A stretch of DNA of 64,000 nt from Fulvia fulva (GCF_020509005.1 NC_063021.1:1364001-1428000), one strand, 5' to 3'; positions 22,458-34,096 are shown, numbered from the stretch's first letter. Numbers and translations are program-made. Notes: generated by a model from the sequence alone, not told the origin.

Positions 22458-24017
22458 TCATATATCGCGAACCCCGTTCCGCAGCCCATGCTTGAGATAA
22501 TCCTCTCGATCAATTTCGTGCGCGCCTTTCACGCGCATACTGGCCATTAAACTTGCTCCGGCCCATGGTCCCAAGCTCTCCACGCCTCTTACGACTCCCT
22601 TGACCATGTCCACTTTTCCTTTAGAGGCTTCGCGTTCTGCTTTTGACGTGATCGGATCTTTGATATCGTCGTGGACACGATTGGCTGGTGGGATGGCATC
22701 TTGCAGTGGCATCTTGAATGGTGATAGAGGAGGCACGAGTTCGTCCGATTGCTTGGGTCGAGGGGCGGTATTCGCTGAGCGTTCTTTGAGGGCTTGTTCG
22801 TGTTGGGTCTTGGCACTGCCGTAATTGGAGACAGGATCCCAGCCTCGAGTTTCGATCAGATGTGAGATTTCTTGTAGCAACCTGCGCTTCAGCCCTGGCA
22901 TCTGACTGACGCCGCCAGTGATGACAATGCGAGAGACGCAGATCGCGCGTAGGTCGGTCGGCAGTGAAAGCAGCACCCGATATGCCAGTAGTGGTACCGG
23001 TAAGTCATCATCATCGTGCTCGTCTGCGGTATGCTCTGGCGCCAGAAGCGCTTTCTCAGCAGGTACTGCGAGCTGTGCGAATGGTATAGGATATGTCGCG
23101 GGAGGCTCTGTGCCATGCAGAGGTAGCTGCAACACTTTGCCGCCTTCGTGGCTCGGTTCTTGTTGCTGGCACCAGGCTAGTCTTCGGACGACATCCTCTG
23201 CTTCATCGAACGCGATCGTGAAGTCAGCATCGCTATCGCTGTGACCTCTTACTGCCATTTCAAGGGTGTTGCCCATTTCCCGCGTCAGAAGTCTGCCCGC
23301 CCTGACACTCCGTCGCTGCGCCACTTCCTTGTACTCTCCAACGGCAGTCACAACACTCTCCTCCCAGCCAATATCAACTATTATGGCGGTTCTCAGTCCA
23401 GCACTTACGCAAGTCATGACGGGATGTGTGAGCACTGAAATGCTCGGTGGCTGAGAGAAGTGGGTGAAGAACACCCGAAGCGCTATCTCCAGCAAAGGAG
23501 TAGGCAGCAGGGATGGTACAACAAGGACAGCCTTGCGCTGCTTGGCATCGATCTGTATATGGTCGATTATGGCAACGCGCAGCTGGCGATTCAGCTTGTC
23601 CTCGACCAAGCCCAGGTCCAGCTCTCGCAGATCTGTAGTGTACAGCTCGTAGCCCTCTGCCCATGGCTGCTTCACCCTCACTTCTCTCGTGGCTTTGAGG
23701 TATTCAGCATCATGCTGGCGGTAGTCTCCACGTCGGCGACTGCCATCTGGTGTAAAAGGCAGTATGCATCTCGGCTTGGCCTCCCCAGCATAACCTGCAG
23801 ATAAATGTCGCGCGCCGAGCTCGTAGATGACAATGTCATCCTGCTCTGGGCGGAATGTGCCTGGACTGCCGAACTGCGAGGATATGCTGCGACCGAGCTG
23901 CGGTGTTCGAGGACTCCGCGGGGCTGGTGATGCGCCAGTTGCCAATGTCGAGGACGGCGGACCTCTTCGCGGCGAGGGACCACCAAAGTAGTCTGGTTTG
24001 GAGGTCGACGCCGCCAT
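22458..24017 (-). CDS. Actin-related protein, Arp10/ro-7 type (dynactin pointed end)
   Basis: Single exon, 519 residues. A disordered, Ser/Pro-rich N-terminus (about 1-55) precedes a divergent actin fold: IVIYELGARHLSAGYAGEAKPRC at about 62-85 corresponds to the actin phosphate-1 region, VLVVPSLLPTPLLE to the middle strands, and IIVDIGWEESVVTAVGEY at about 213-230 to phosphate-2. IVITGGVSQMPGLKRRLLQEI at about 370-390 corresponds to the conserved actin GG segment. The nucleotide contacts are changed, as in Arp10 proteins. In filamentous fungi Arp10 (Neurospora ro-7) caps the pointed end of the dynactin filament and supports dynein transport. It shares a 299-bp divergent promoter region (24018-24316) with NOP58. 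Another divergent Arp is possible. Confidence 0.75.
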   Translation of the reverse strand: MAASTSKPDYFGGPSPRRGPPSSTLATGASPAPRSPRTPQLGRSISSQFGSPGTFRPEQDDIVIYELGARHLSAGYAGEAKPRCILPFTPDGSRRRGDYRQHDAEYLKATREVRVKQPWAEGYELYTTDLRELDLGLVEDKLNRQLRVAIIDHIQIDAKQRKAVLVVPSLLPTPLLEIALRVFFTHFSQPPSISVLTHPVMTCVSAGLRTAIIVDIGWEESVVTAVGEYKEVAQRRSVRAGRLLTREMGNTLEMAVRGHSDSDADFTIAFDEAEDVVRRLAWCQQQEPSHEGGKVLQLPLHGTEPPATYPIPFAQLAVPAEKALLAPEHTADEHDDDDLPVPLLAYRVLLSLPTDLRAICVSRIVITGGVSQMPGLKRRLLQEISHLIETRGWDPVSNYGSAKTQHEQALKERSANTAPRPKQSDELVPPLSPFKMPLQDAIPPANRVHDDIKDPITSKAEREASKGKVDMVKGVVRGVESLGPWAGASLMASMRVKGAHEIDREDYLKHGLRNGVRDI

Positions 24018-24316
24018 GATGGCAGGTCTATAGATGGTGCGTCAAGGCGGAGTGCCTAGTGTTGTGTCTTTACTACATGGCTTCGGTGTATGCAGCTCAG
24101 TCAATGCTAGCACGTGGCTAGGTATCGCGTCTCGCAGAATCGCAGCTCTACTCGACCGGCCCAAGTCTTGGCGTGAGCGCGTGCACAGACCCTCTTCTTT
24201 GAGATTTTTCCGCTTTCTCGAGCTTCACCATCTCGATTGAAGACGCTCTCGCCAGCGACGTCGCACTCCACACTACCCACCTATTCTACCGCTGCAGCTT
24301 AGCAGCATACTTCGCG

Positions 24317-26114
24317 ATGACGCTCTTCATTCTTACGGAGACGTCGGCAGGATATGCGCTGCTCAAGGCCAAGGACAAGAAGCTGCTGAAGCGCGATGAT
24401 CTGGCGAAAGAGGCCGAGACGGCGGAGGGCGTGTGCAGCCTGTTGAAGATGAAGGAGTTCCACAAGTTCGACAGTGCTGCCTCTGCGCTCGAGGAGGCCG
24501 CTGCGTTGACGGAGGGAAAGGTACATTCACGAAACGACATGGCGCGGTCGTGGTAGAAGCTAATCCGCAGTGAAGGTCACGCCCACCCTCGCCAACATGC
24601 TCAACTCCATCAAGGACGAGAAGAAGGTCTCGCTCGCTGTCGCCGACCCTAAGCTGGGCAACGCCATCGGCAAGCTCCCAGGTCTCCAGATCACACCCAT
24701 CTCCGACTCCACCACCGCCGACCTCTACCGTGCCATCCGCGAGCATCTCCCATCGCTTATCCCCGGCCTCATGCCGGAAGACCTCAACACAATGTCGCTC
24801 GGTCTATCACACAGCTTGTCGCGACACAAGCTGAAGTTCTCGCCTGACAAGGTCGACACCATGATTATCCAGGCTATTGCTCTGTTGGACGATCTGGACA
24901 AGGAGCTGAACACCTACGCCATGAGAGTCAAGGAATGGTACGGCTGGCATTTCCCCGAGATGGCTCGCATCATCAACGACAACTTGGCATACTCGCGCGT
25001 TATCCTGGCAATGGGCTTCCGATCGAACGCCAGCAACACTGACCTGTCCGACGTTCTGCCAGAAGAGATCGAGGGCGCAGTCAAGGCTGCTGCTGAGGTG
25101 TCTATGGGTACAGAGATCACAGATGAAGATTTAGAGAACATCCAGGCTCTCGCTGAGCAAGTGGCTGGCTTCACCGAGTACCGACAACAGCTGTCCAGCT
25201 ACCTCTCCGCGCGCATGCAAGCCATTGCACCTAACTTGACGACACTTGTTGGCGATCTTGTCGGTGCACGACTGATCGCACACGCTGGTTCGCTCATGAA
25301 CCTCGCAAAGTCACCCGCCTCCACCGTCCAGATTCTCGGCGCCGAGAAGGCACTTTTCCGTGCATTGAAGACGAAGCACGATACACCCAAGTACGGTCTC
25401 ATCTACCACGCTTCACTCATCGGCCAAGCGTCCGGCAAGAACAAGGGCAAGATCGCCCGTATGCTCGCAACAAAAGCCACCCTTGGTCTCCGTGTCGATG
25501 CCCTCAGCGATTGGGGTCAGGCTGGTGAAGGTGAAAAGGAGGAGCCAACAGAGGAAGAGAAGGCGAGCGTTGGCACAGCAGGTCGCGCATTGGTCGAGAG
25601 GAGATTACGCGGTCTCGAGGGCAAGCCACTGAAGTCTGCCAACTCTGTCGCCATTGGACCAAACGGCCAACAACAGTCCGGCAAGTGGGAAATCAAGGAA
25701 GCACGAAAGTACAACGCCGACGCCGACGGCCTCTCAGCAGACGCCAAGCCAGCTCTTGCAAACGGCGACGCTCCTTCATCGAGCAAGAAGCGCAAGCTTG
25801 TGGAAGAAGTTCCACAAACAAACGGCGCGGACGATGATGATGAAGACGAGGACGAAGACGAAGACATGGACGTAACCGGCCTCGTGAACGGCGACGACTC
25901 CTCGTCAAAGAAGGAGAGCAAAGAAGAGAAGCGCAAGCGAAAGGAAGAGAAGGCCGCCAGGAAAGCTGAAAAAGCCGCGAAGAAGGCCGAGAAGGAAGCA
26001 AAGAAGGCCAAAAAGGCAGAAAAGGAGGCCAAAGACAGCGGCAAGAAGAGGAAAGCAGATGATGATGAAGAGCCGAAGAAGGAGAAGAAGAAGAAGCACA
26101 AGAGCAAGGCATAG
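24317..26114 (+). CDS. NOP58: Box C/D snoRNP core protein Nop58
   Basis: Exons 24317-24520 and 24576-26114, 580 residues. It starts [20 protein letters not shown], the hallmark of Nop58. The NOP5 N-terminal domain is followed by a coiled coil/NOSIC region at about 160-215 ([17 protein letters not shown]) and the Nop RNP-binding domain at about 285-400 ([36 protein letters not shown]). It ends in the usual K/E/D-rich tail of about 120 residues. Nop58 works with Nop56, fibrillarin and Snu13 in 2'-O-methylation of rRNA in the nucleolus. The 55-nt intron must use the AAG at 24573-24575. Splicing at the CAG five bases earlier would put a TGA at the start of exon 2. Confidence 0.97.
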
Positions 26115-26575
26115 AACGCGCGCTCTTCTGCTTAGCAATCGATTTCTGGGCTGCATGTACGGCGTTTCCGAGGCGTTGAAGTTGACTGGACTTGTGGGAT
26201 GATATTGCTCGGCGTGCTGAGGCGTTCTGAAGCGGTAGCTGGCCATGTACATTTGTCCTCTGTACGCGCGACATGCGCGGCGTCAAAATGTCTAAGACGC
26301 TGTACGAACGAAATGTATACTTCATCATCATCAAGCCTCATGTTCATCACCAGTACTATGCGTGGAAAGCCAAAATCATGTCATTATGCAAAAGATGCCA
26401 ACCGCGCCACGCTATGCTGTACACATGCATTACCCAGTCCCAGTCCTGTCTTGCCTCGTCTGTTCGTGTTCATCCGTCGTATGATCATGCAATCAGCATC
26501 TAGCCTCTGTGCGAGCCGCAGCTCAAGTCTCCCAAAGCCCAGGTACCTGCCCCTGTCGATGAGATCCTCCACTCT
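26115..26575. other. Gene-free stretch between convergent genes
   Basis: Shared 3' region of NOP58 (plus) and the GH72 gene (minus). No supported gene or repeat. Confidence 0.5.
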
Positions 26576-27984
26576 CTAAGCCAATACAACTGGGAACATG
26601 GCAGCGAGCCACCAGATCTCCGGGCTGGGCATGCCAGTAGCAACCGCCCGACTGCTGGACGTAGAAGAACGGCGAGTAGCGCTACCAGCGGCAGTGGCCA
26701 TGGCCATGGATCCTGTAGAGCCAGTGTTGGTACCTCCCGCGGTGATACTGGATGAAACCTGAGCATCGAAAGTCTGACCAAGAGTAGGCAAAGCCACGTT
26801 GCGGTTGACGTTCCATAGATCCTTGGTGTACTCTGGGCAGGCCGGTGCGGTCAAGCTGGGACTGTAAGCGCTCGCGGGCGGACCACTTGGCGAGAGGGTG
26901 GCCCATTGCTTGCTGAGGTTGTCGAAATCAGGAGAGATGGGAGTTGGTGTGCCGCGGACCGTGAAACCACCGACGACATTAGCACCTGTGGCTGTTGGGT
27001 CGACGCTGGGCCCGTAGGAGATGAGGCCGTAGTCGTTGGCTTCTTGGATCCATTCGTAGACGATGGCGCCGGACCAGGTACCGGACATCTCTTCGCCAAG
27101 GATGGCGGACTGATCGGCGAATGTGCGAGGCTTGGGAGTATTGCAGCCTGTCTCGGAGAAGAAGATGGGGATATTGTACTCGCTGGCGTTCTGTTGGAGC
27201 TGAGAGTAGCCACTCTGCAGAGATGTCAGTTTGGGTCGGATATAACAGTTGATCGCAACTTACAGTCTCGTATGTCGTCTCACCACACCACTCGTATGCG
27301 TTCAAGCTGAAGAAGTCAAGGGCGTCGGAGCTGTTATCTCCGCACGCCATGTACTTCTGCAAGTTCGGGCGGAGTGAGGCAATGTCAGCAGCGGAGTAGC
27401 CAATTGGGATCTGGCGGTAGCCCTTCGAGTCCCGGTAGGCCTTCATGTCCCTAGTAGCAGCCTTGACATAGGGAGCAGCAATGCTGTTTGCACCAGTGGT
27501 GAGGACTTCGTTGCCAACAAAGAAACCAGCAAGATTATCGTAGTTGTGGAAAGCATCCATGACTTTGCCAAATTCCTGTTCACTGGTTAGTATGGGAGGA
27601 TGAAGCAGGCCGACGACCACTTACGTTGAACTGTGTCTCATTCCAGTGTGGATCATCAGGGAGAATGTACGTGCTGAAAGTGTCGAGATCGAGGAAGAGA
27701 TAGATGCCAGCATCCTCAAAAGCGCTCATACACTCATCGTGGTTCGCTGCTGGGTCAACGTGGTAGACTCGAATGGCATTGGCACCGAGAGTCTTCATGA
27801 GAGCGGCGTCCAGCTTGCATTGGTCGCCTTGAGCGAGTGGATCATCGGGAGTCAATTGGTAGGCAATGCCCTTGATGAACCACTGGTCGCCATCGGAGGT
27901 GAAGAATCTGGCGCCCTTGGCTTCGATGGTGGGTACTGCGAATGCAGTTGTTGCGAACAGCAGAGCAATGAATAGTGCCAACAT
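26576..27984 (-). CDS. GPI-anchored 1,3-beta-glucanosyltransferase (GH72, Gas/Gel family)
   Basis: Exons 27984-27625, 27575-27264 and 27214-26576 with two 49-nt introns, all phase 0, giving 436 residues. A signal peptide (LALFIALLFATTAFAVP) is followed by the GH72 domain (about 20-330): FFTSDGDQWFIKGIAYQ, NAIRVYHVDP, the acid/base glutamate in FFVGNEV, and the nucleophile glutamate in IFFSETGCN. A Ser/Thr/Ala-rich stretch and a hydrophobic end (WWLAAMFPVVLA) fit GPI attachment. No CBM43 module is present, so it belongs to the shorter Gel class. These enzymes cut and rejoin beta-1,3-glucan in the cell wall. The start was chosen at the signal peptide; longer in-frame starts at 28200 are not needed. 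Confidence 0.95.
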
Positions 27985-29769
27985 TGTGCCGTGGCTTTTG
28001 CGGGTGGCTGAGAATGGTGTGTTGATGGGGAGAACAGGAGGTCCAAGTCCAGACGGCAAGCTGGAGAGTTGTGTATCGGAAGAATTGCGAAGAGGAAGGA
28101 GAAGTTCCTCTGTTTGTGCTCGCAGCACGGGCTGCCACGCGAAAGCCACGCCAAGTATCCAAGTGGGAAGTAGCAGGTCGAGTCTTGAACAAACTCTCAC
28201 GCAAGACAGTCAGATCTGCAGTGCTGTCAGTACTCGATCACAGCCGTGGACCTTGAGAATCCTCAAGTTACTTAGCGCAACAGTCACCCTGCTACGTTTG
28301 ACCACAGCGCGATTGTTTGCGCACCTGCACGCAAATGCCGCCAAGAATACCAGATGTCTCCGACGGCAAGAAGTCGTCCGCCTCTCACAAACGCAAGTAC
28401 GCTCCAAACAAATGCTGTGTCTCAAGTGGCAGTCGTTGCACTGTGCTCCTCAAACGAGCGATTGGGTGACCTAGACGTCAACACAAACAGAAGCGACAGC
28501 AACGCATACAGCACGCGAGGAGAAGGCTGGAGTCGTGAAAGGGAAGGAGTTCCCCACGCTCAAACAGATTCCAATGATCAACCACCAACGCCGCAGTGTG
28601 CGAAACCTGTTCTATCCGCGATGATTTCTGCGCCACTCGACCTACCCGTTCTGCAGCGGGAGCAGATAGCGTGATAGTAGTCTTCCTTAGACTTTCCTCA
28701 TCCGCCGCATTGGCAGTGGCGATTTGGAGGTCGCCGAGCTGGTCAAGGCAGTCGCGAGGCGATTTGAGACTTGCGAAAGTGCCTAGAACTTTTGATCCAT
28801 CTGCTGCAGGTGCTCAACCAGAGATGGCAGTGAAGTTGCAAAACACTTTCTCGGCTACCAAGTTACCAACTGTCGGCGCAAACTCTGGTTGTTTCGGCTC
28901 CACGGCACGAACCTTGCTGCAGCACGATCTAGCCTGAGATCCGTGCTATCGGAGCTTGGTTGTCGCCTTCGACATCATGCTTTCGAAGAACAAAACCTGA
29001 AACCGTCACCCCATGGAGTCCCAGAGAGCCTGCTCGTGCTGGTCTCAAGTACCAATACACCATTCGACCCCAGTATGAGCCTGATGCAGGAATTGTCGTT
29101 CCTCGCGGCAAAGCACTTCTTCGGCTTCAAGTCCGCTGTACGCAAGGATCCTGTAGCCGATACGGGAGGTCCGAAGGATTTTCTGCCAGCCATCTCTCTT
29201 CGAACCACGAGATCGGGACTTCTCACTCTTCAACATCAATGTTATTGTTTGAGCTGTCGACGCCGTGATCATCAGTTTGAGCATGCCATCTATGACCCGA
29301 TGGCAGTACGATGCACTCAGCCGCTCCAACGACCCGGTCATGCTGAAGCAGTGTTGCGACACCGAGCGGGAATGACAGATATATATCTCAAGGAAGTGAT
29401 ACACACTGCCCGCTCCCGAAGCTCACAAGATCTCAAGTTGATCTCAAGTTGGTGGCACTGAGATCAGCCGAGATAGATGAGGCCAGGGAGTCAGTCGAGA
29501 ACGATCTTCTCGGGTAAGAAGTAGCAGGTCGTTGAGGAACTGAGGTCGAAGGTGACGACTGCAAGTGCTCGATTCAGATGTATTGAGGCTGTGGATCGGT
29601 GCAGTGGTTGACAGCACAAGCAATACTGCTTTGCCCGAAGATAATTAATGCACTTGAGGGTATCTGGCTAATAAGAATACATTACACACAATGCTCATGC
29701 CAGAGCAATGGTCCTCTTCCACAACTTCCCAATCCCTCTGGAATCTACTCCAAACCCAGCCGCTGAATC
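27985..29769. other. Gene-free stretch
   Basis: About 1.8 kb containing the promoter of the GH72 gene and the 3' region of the pseudokinase gene. Reading frames of up to about 200 codons exist on both strands (for example 28889-29461) but show no recognisable domain. A short direct repeat ATCTCAAGTTG occurs at about 29431-29453. Confidence 0.45.
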
Positions 29770-31911
29770 CTACGGCGACCTCATAAACCTGCTCCTCCAC
29801 GAGCTCAACCTCGCCGTAGCAGTACTAGCAGAACTCCGCCTCCTAGTCTTAACCGTCACACTCGACTCTGCCCTCGACAAGATGCTCATACGATCTGCAC
29901 CCGCGCCTCCACACGAGCTCGCGCATCTGGCAGCGTCGCTTCCCTTCCTAGGAGGCATGCCAAGGATGCCAGTCGCGATACTGAGCTCGTCCCGGTCACG
30001 TCTAAAAGGAGATTTCATGCTACCGTCATCCTTATCATCGCTCTGAATCTCTGCCCATTCTCTCCCAGCGCAGCATAAAGTCTCGATTGAACATTCATCA
30101 AGCAAGACTGCGTAGATTCGATCTCGCACTTCAACCGCAGTAGGCCGCAGCGTAGCATTCTGCATCATCATCATCCTCACCAGTCTCAGCATTTCCGGCA
30201 CACCGCGAAAGATCGGTTCGCCGTGGCGGTAGCTATCTTCCTCTAACGTGCCAATCCACTCCGCGATCTTGTCTGGTTCTGAATGGAAGCTCGAGTCGTT
30301 TCGGACCTTGTTCTTGCCTGGTATCGGGATCCGTGTGCTTCGAAACTTCACAAAGTCGGTGATCTTGCCTCTGAGCATGAAAGTGAGGACGTCAAGAAAG
30401 ACACACGCCAGGGAGAACATGTCAGACATCTCAGGAGTTGCAGCGGGTAATGCGCACAGCGTGTCGGGATCAATGATGGTCGGTCTGGGCATGAGCATGT
30501 TATCGGTGATCATGCAGGTAGATGAGAATGGTCCCGTGGGTATCGTTGGTGAAGGGCAAGTGATGGGAAGGTGTCGACTGAAGTTGCGGATACTTCTTGG
30601 TGATTGTGGCCCACTGCTGGGTGAAAGCGTGGTTCGGATGGTAGACAGACTGTTTGACCTCCCGCTTGATGGTGGAGTGACAGGACTTGATACGCAGAAG
30701 CTGTTGCTTCGTGTACTGCTGGCCCCTGAAGATCCGCTTGTTGAGCTGCTCGTATCCGAGACTGAGTGCATGCTCATCTTCCTGAGCTTGCTGAACGCAC
30801 TCATGCTGCTGACTGGAGGCGGACTTGACTTCACAGTCACGGGTATCCTGGTGATGGACTGCTCTGGTGCTGCATAGTCGTAAGCCTCGGTCTTGGGCGC
30901 CTTCTTGTTTTTCTGAAAGGTGGCCAGAGTACCGACATCTGCAAACGCTATCTTGTTCTGCTTGTTGATCCAGATGTTTGATGGGCGGATCTGGCCATGC
31001 GCAACACCCCGGTGATGTAAAGATGCAAGCGCATCTGCCAGGCAATGCATCCATTCCATGAGGAGGATTGGTCTTTCTGAGGCATTCACGCGCAGGAACT
31101 GCATGGATGTTCTGTGCTCGATGAAAGTGCCCAGGGTGTGCTCGGCAACGAAGTCTGACAGCACGAAGCCGGCATCTTCTGAGGTATAGGATGCCCAGGT
31201 GGTCGCGATATGCTCATGCGATAAGGCCTTCGCCTTCTTTACGTCGCGCATAAACGTCTCACCATGGTACGCGCCAGTTTCCTTATCGGTCATGGCGAAC
31301 TTCCGCCTCATGAACACATCCTCTGGCTTTCCAGGAAAGTGGACGCGATCGTATGGCTGTAGACATACTGCAGGCGGCAGTACATTCACATGCTCCATGG
31401 GTATGTGCTCTTTCGGGCCATAGTCTACATGGGAATTTTGCTTCAATTCCCGGAGTAAGTATACAAATTGCATATCATAGAATTTCTGATTCAATGCTTC
31501 ATTGTTCTCGTATGACAGCTCCAGGTTCTGGACATTCTCCAGCGGTATTGGCAGGTCGTCGTCATCCCATGAATCGTCTATACATCCGAAGATCTGGTCG
31601 GGCACTCCAATCTCGGTAAGAATCAGGAAGAATCGTTTGGCTCGTTCCAGTATCCATTCCATATAGGTGTCATCTGTGAGACCTTCTCCAAAGGCCAAAG
31701 GTCGATTCAGGAACTCCCTTTCTTCGCCGCGTAGCTTCGACGCGACGAATGGCCGTGTCACCTTGGCATCGATTCGCTCGTTGGTCCACCATAGTTGTTT
31801 CAGCGCCGCGTGAGGTGTCACCAGCGAGTGTCCACCATAGCCAAAGATATAAGCGTTCAATGCGATGGTCGCCGCGGTGGGCGCGACTTGCGCGTAATTC
31901 CGGGACGCCAT
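29770..31911 (-). CDS. Protein kinase-like protein, probable pseudokinase
   Basis: Single exon, 713 residues from the Met at 31911 (MASRNYAQVAP); an in-frame Met at 32052 would add 47 unremarkable residues. The fold of a Ser/Thr kinase is visible in the middle. The catalytic loop at 30973-30999 reads HGQIRPSNI instead of HRDLKPxN, so the catalytic Asp is Gln. The metal-binding segment reads ADVGT, keeping its Asp, and an APEQ motif is present. I see no clear glycine loop or VAIK lysine. A Ser/Thr-rich insert (about 385-470) splits the C-lobe. It is therefore probably a scaffold or regulator rather than an enzyme. The N-terminal 250 residues show no domain I know. Confidence 0.75.
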   Translation of the reverse strand: MASRNYAQVAPTAATIALNAYIFGYGGHSLVTPHAALKQLWWTNERIDAKVTRPFVASKLRGEEREFLNRPLAFGEGLTDDTYMEWILERAKRFFLILTEIGVPDQIFGCIDDSWDDDDLPIPLENVQNLELSYENNEALNQKFYDMQFVYLLRELKQNSHVDYGPKEHIPMEHVNVLPPAVCLQPYDRVHFPGKPEDVFMRRKFAMTDKETGAYHGETFMRDVKKAKALSHEHIATTWASYTSEDAGFVLSDFVAEHTLGTFIEHRTSMQFLRVNASERPILLMEWMHCLADALASLHHRGVAHGQIRPSNIWINKQNKIAFADVGTLATFQKNKKAPKTEAYDYAAPEQSITRIPVTVKSSPPPVSSMSAFSKLRKMSMHSVSDTSSSTSGSSGASSTRSNSFCVSSPVTPPSSGRSNSLSTIRTTLSPSSGPQSPRSIRNFSRHLPITCPSPTIPTGPFSSTCMITDNMLMPRPTIIDPDTLCALPAATPEMSDMFSLACVFLDVLTFMLRGKITDFVKFRSTRIPIPGKNKVRNDSSFHSEPDKIAEWIGTLEEDSYRHGEPIFRGVPEMLRLVRMMMMQNATLRPTAVEVRDRIYAVLLDECSIETLCCAGREWAEIQSDDKDDGSMKSPFRRDRDELSIATGILGMPPRKGSDAARCASSCGGAGADRMSILSRAESSVTVKTRRRSSASTATARLSSWRSRFMRSP

Positions 31912-32604
31912 TCCAAAGCCTGTGTGCGGGCCAGTATTATGTCGATGCTCGGGAACAGTGGGTCGCGATCTTCGATGCTTGTTGCATGATGCTCTTGCAA
32001 ATGTACATGGTATAGCGAGAGTCAAGCAACAGAAGTCGGAGGCATTACGCAAAAGGGATTGAGCAAGCGTGTAAGAGATTGATGCAGGATGTGGTCAGGA
32101 ACATTGAAGGGAGGAGGAGGGGCCCTGAGTGCTGGAGTCTGATGGTCAACAACATGTATCGAGACTTACCGGTGTACACGCGAGCGCAGCGTCGATCGAA
32201 TCCCAGCCATTGCAGGCTTGCAGCGCCCAGGTCTGCCGATTCCGGGTCGAAACAGCATGCCCATGGCGGCATTGTATTGGTGCTCCGTCGCAGCTCGGAA
32301 GATGTTCGAGTGCACAATCAGACGCCCTGTGGTACTTTCGGCACCAGCGTGCTGCTGTTAGTTGCAAGGGCCATGAGTGGCAGGCTGGCAGCAGGAGCCC
32401 AGGGTCAGCGCTGTGCAACGGGAGCGCTCATTTACGATTTGGCTGCTTGGCATTGGCGCATGCGCGTTGATGGACAGAGCAGCGACGACTGACGAGTGAT
32501 GTCTGGAAGCTCCACTTTCACGGCCGGCACCAACGGCGGGCACATGTGAAGGACGCAAGGCGATGCCCAGGTGAGTGATGAGGGCGGCACGCGAGAAGCC
32601 TCCG

Positions 32605-32670
32605 CAGTGCGCAGACAGCAGACAGCAGTGCGCAGTGCGCAGTGCGCCGACAGCAGTGCGCAGTGCGCAG
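32605..32670. repeat. Imperfect tandem repeat of CAGTGCG/CAGACAG units
   Basis: Runs of CAGTGCG and CAGACAGCAG units repeated about nine times with small variations. It is simple-sequence expansion in non-coding DNA. Confidence 0.7.
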
Positions 32671-33142
32671 GACCCTCTGAGAGCTGCCTGTCAATCGGCA
32701 TGGAGCGTGGCGACGCCTGCGTGCCGTCAAGGGTGGACGTTGCTTGTGTGCGCGATAGGATGTGGTGTCGGCGTGAGGGAGGGAGGGGCGGATAGACTCA
32801 CACCAATCGACGCGCAGAGCGCCAGGTCTGCTTCGGGCAGCATCTCATACATATCTTGGTGAGCCATGCGACATTTGCAGTGACGTGAGTGGACCTCCAC
32901 GCAGGCTGCAGCGGTCAACTTCCGGTACAATTTCCAGAACGAGGCTCGCTTGGGCTAGATGCGCCCAGGGAGCAGACATGGAATGATGGAGATTGCGACG
33001 AGGACGGTCACGACGTGGCCAGAGCTCCCACCGGTGCTCTCGTGATGCTGTATGCGGGGCATGAATCCCACGGCTGCTGATAGCGTACCGCCAGACGCCG
33101 CTCGAGAGTGCTGCTGTGTCACGTGTGATGGATGAGGAACAA

Positions 33143-33184
33143 TTTGCATTTGCATTTGCATTTGCATTTGCATTTGCATTTGCA
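33143..33184. repeat. Hexanucleotide microsatellite (TTTGCA)7
   Basis: Seven perfect copies of TTTGCA followed by one TTTGCG. TGCA-containing units are ideal RIP targets but are unmutated here, consistent with RIP needing long duplications. Confidence 0.95.
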
Positions 33185-34096
33185 TTTGCGACCCCTGCCG
33201 TATCGATGCCGACGCCGCCAGGGATGAGAAGTGATTGATGCGTGCATGCTTGACGTGCGCACGCAGCTTCACGTTGCACCACGTGCGAAGCGGTGTGTTG
33301 CACCAAGGCGCCGGAGCGGGAGAGCCATGGGATGATGACGAGAAGAGGCATCAGGAGTGAGGACATCGCAGCAGGAAATGTGAAAAGTCATGTTCAGAAC
33401 TGCACGTCGGGGTGGGATCGACGACGGCGCGACTGGCGACGGCGTCCCCTGATCCCTGGCTGACAGCAGTCGACGACTTCACCTCCAAACTCCAGAAAGT
33501 GGACCACGGGTAAGCTTTTGCGTACTCGGAGTCGCATGAAGGTCGTTCCGATAATGATGATATTACTCCAGGCGCTCTGACCTGGGTACTCCGTACATGT
33601 ACGCTACTTGAGCTACCCAACCCCTCGCCTTCAGCTATACGTACATATGTACCCATTTTCTATGCTATCAGAATCCTGGCCGCCGCTTTCCCAACCTTTG
33701 TCAATCCCTGCCGCGGCAGTATGGGACTCTACTGATAAAAAGCCAGCAATATGCGTGTAATGCCCGACAGATGGGACGTTGCAGCAGGGAGGCCCCTCGC
33801 TATTGAAGCGGAAGAATAGAAACAACGCCCGCTTGCTCGCTCGCTTGCTCAACACACCAATCTCCACCAAGCCAGATGCAACCAAAGCAATTCGCAAGCA
33901 TACCAGCTAAGAAGAATCGAACAAGAACTCGCTGCGTTAGGGTAATGGTCGTAAACGTCGTGACGTAGAGCATGCGTCAAGAACACAATGTGGATGCGCG
34001 TGCCAGATGGGGCGCGCGCTGTATGTTGGTATATAGGAATGGGAAGATTTGCAGCAAGAGGAGCAAAAGCTGTGCATGGTGACATTCCATCCTCTA

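Larger units (their letters stand above)
31912..34096. other. Gene-free stretch with simple repeats
   Basis: About 2.2 kb upstream of the pseudokinase gene and downstream of the PDK1-like gene. It contains a GCGCAGTGCGCAG-type tandem region (about 32605-32670), a (TTTGCA)7 run (33143-33184) and a 12-bp palindrome CGTACATGTACG (33592-33603). I see no gene that I can support. Confidence 0.5.

Noticed and set aside
25517..26107. Long minus-strand frame inside NOP58
   Set aside because: Antisense shadow of the Lys/Glu-rich tail (Ser/Phe-rich translation); no evidence of a gene.
28889..29461. 190-codon plus-strand frame in the stretch upstream of the GH72 gene
   Set aside because: No recognisable motif and overlapping frames of similar length on both strands.
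32605..32670. CRISPR-like array or minisatellite gene feature
   Set aside because: Units are short, contiguous and lack spacers; it is a simple tandem repeat in a eukaryotic genome.
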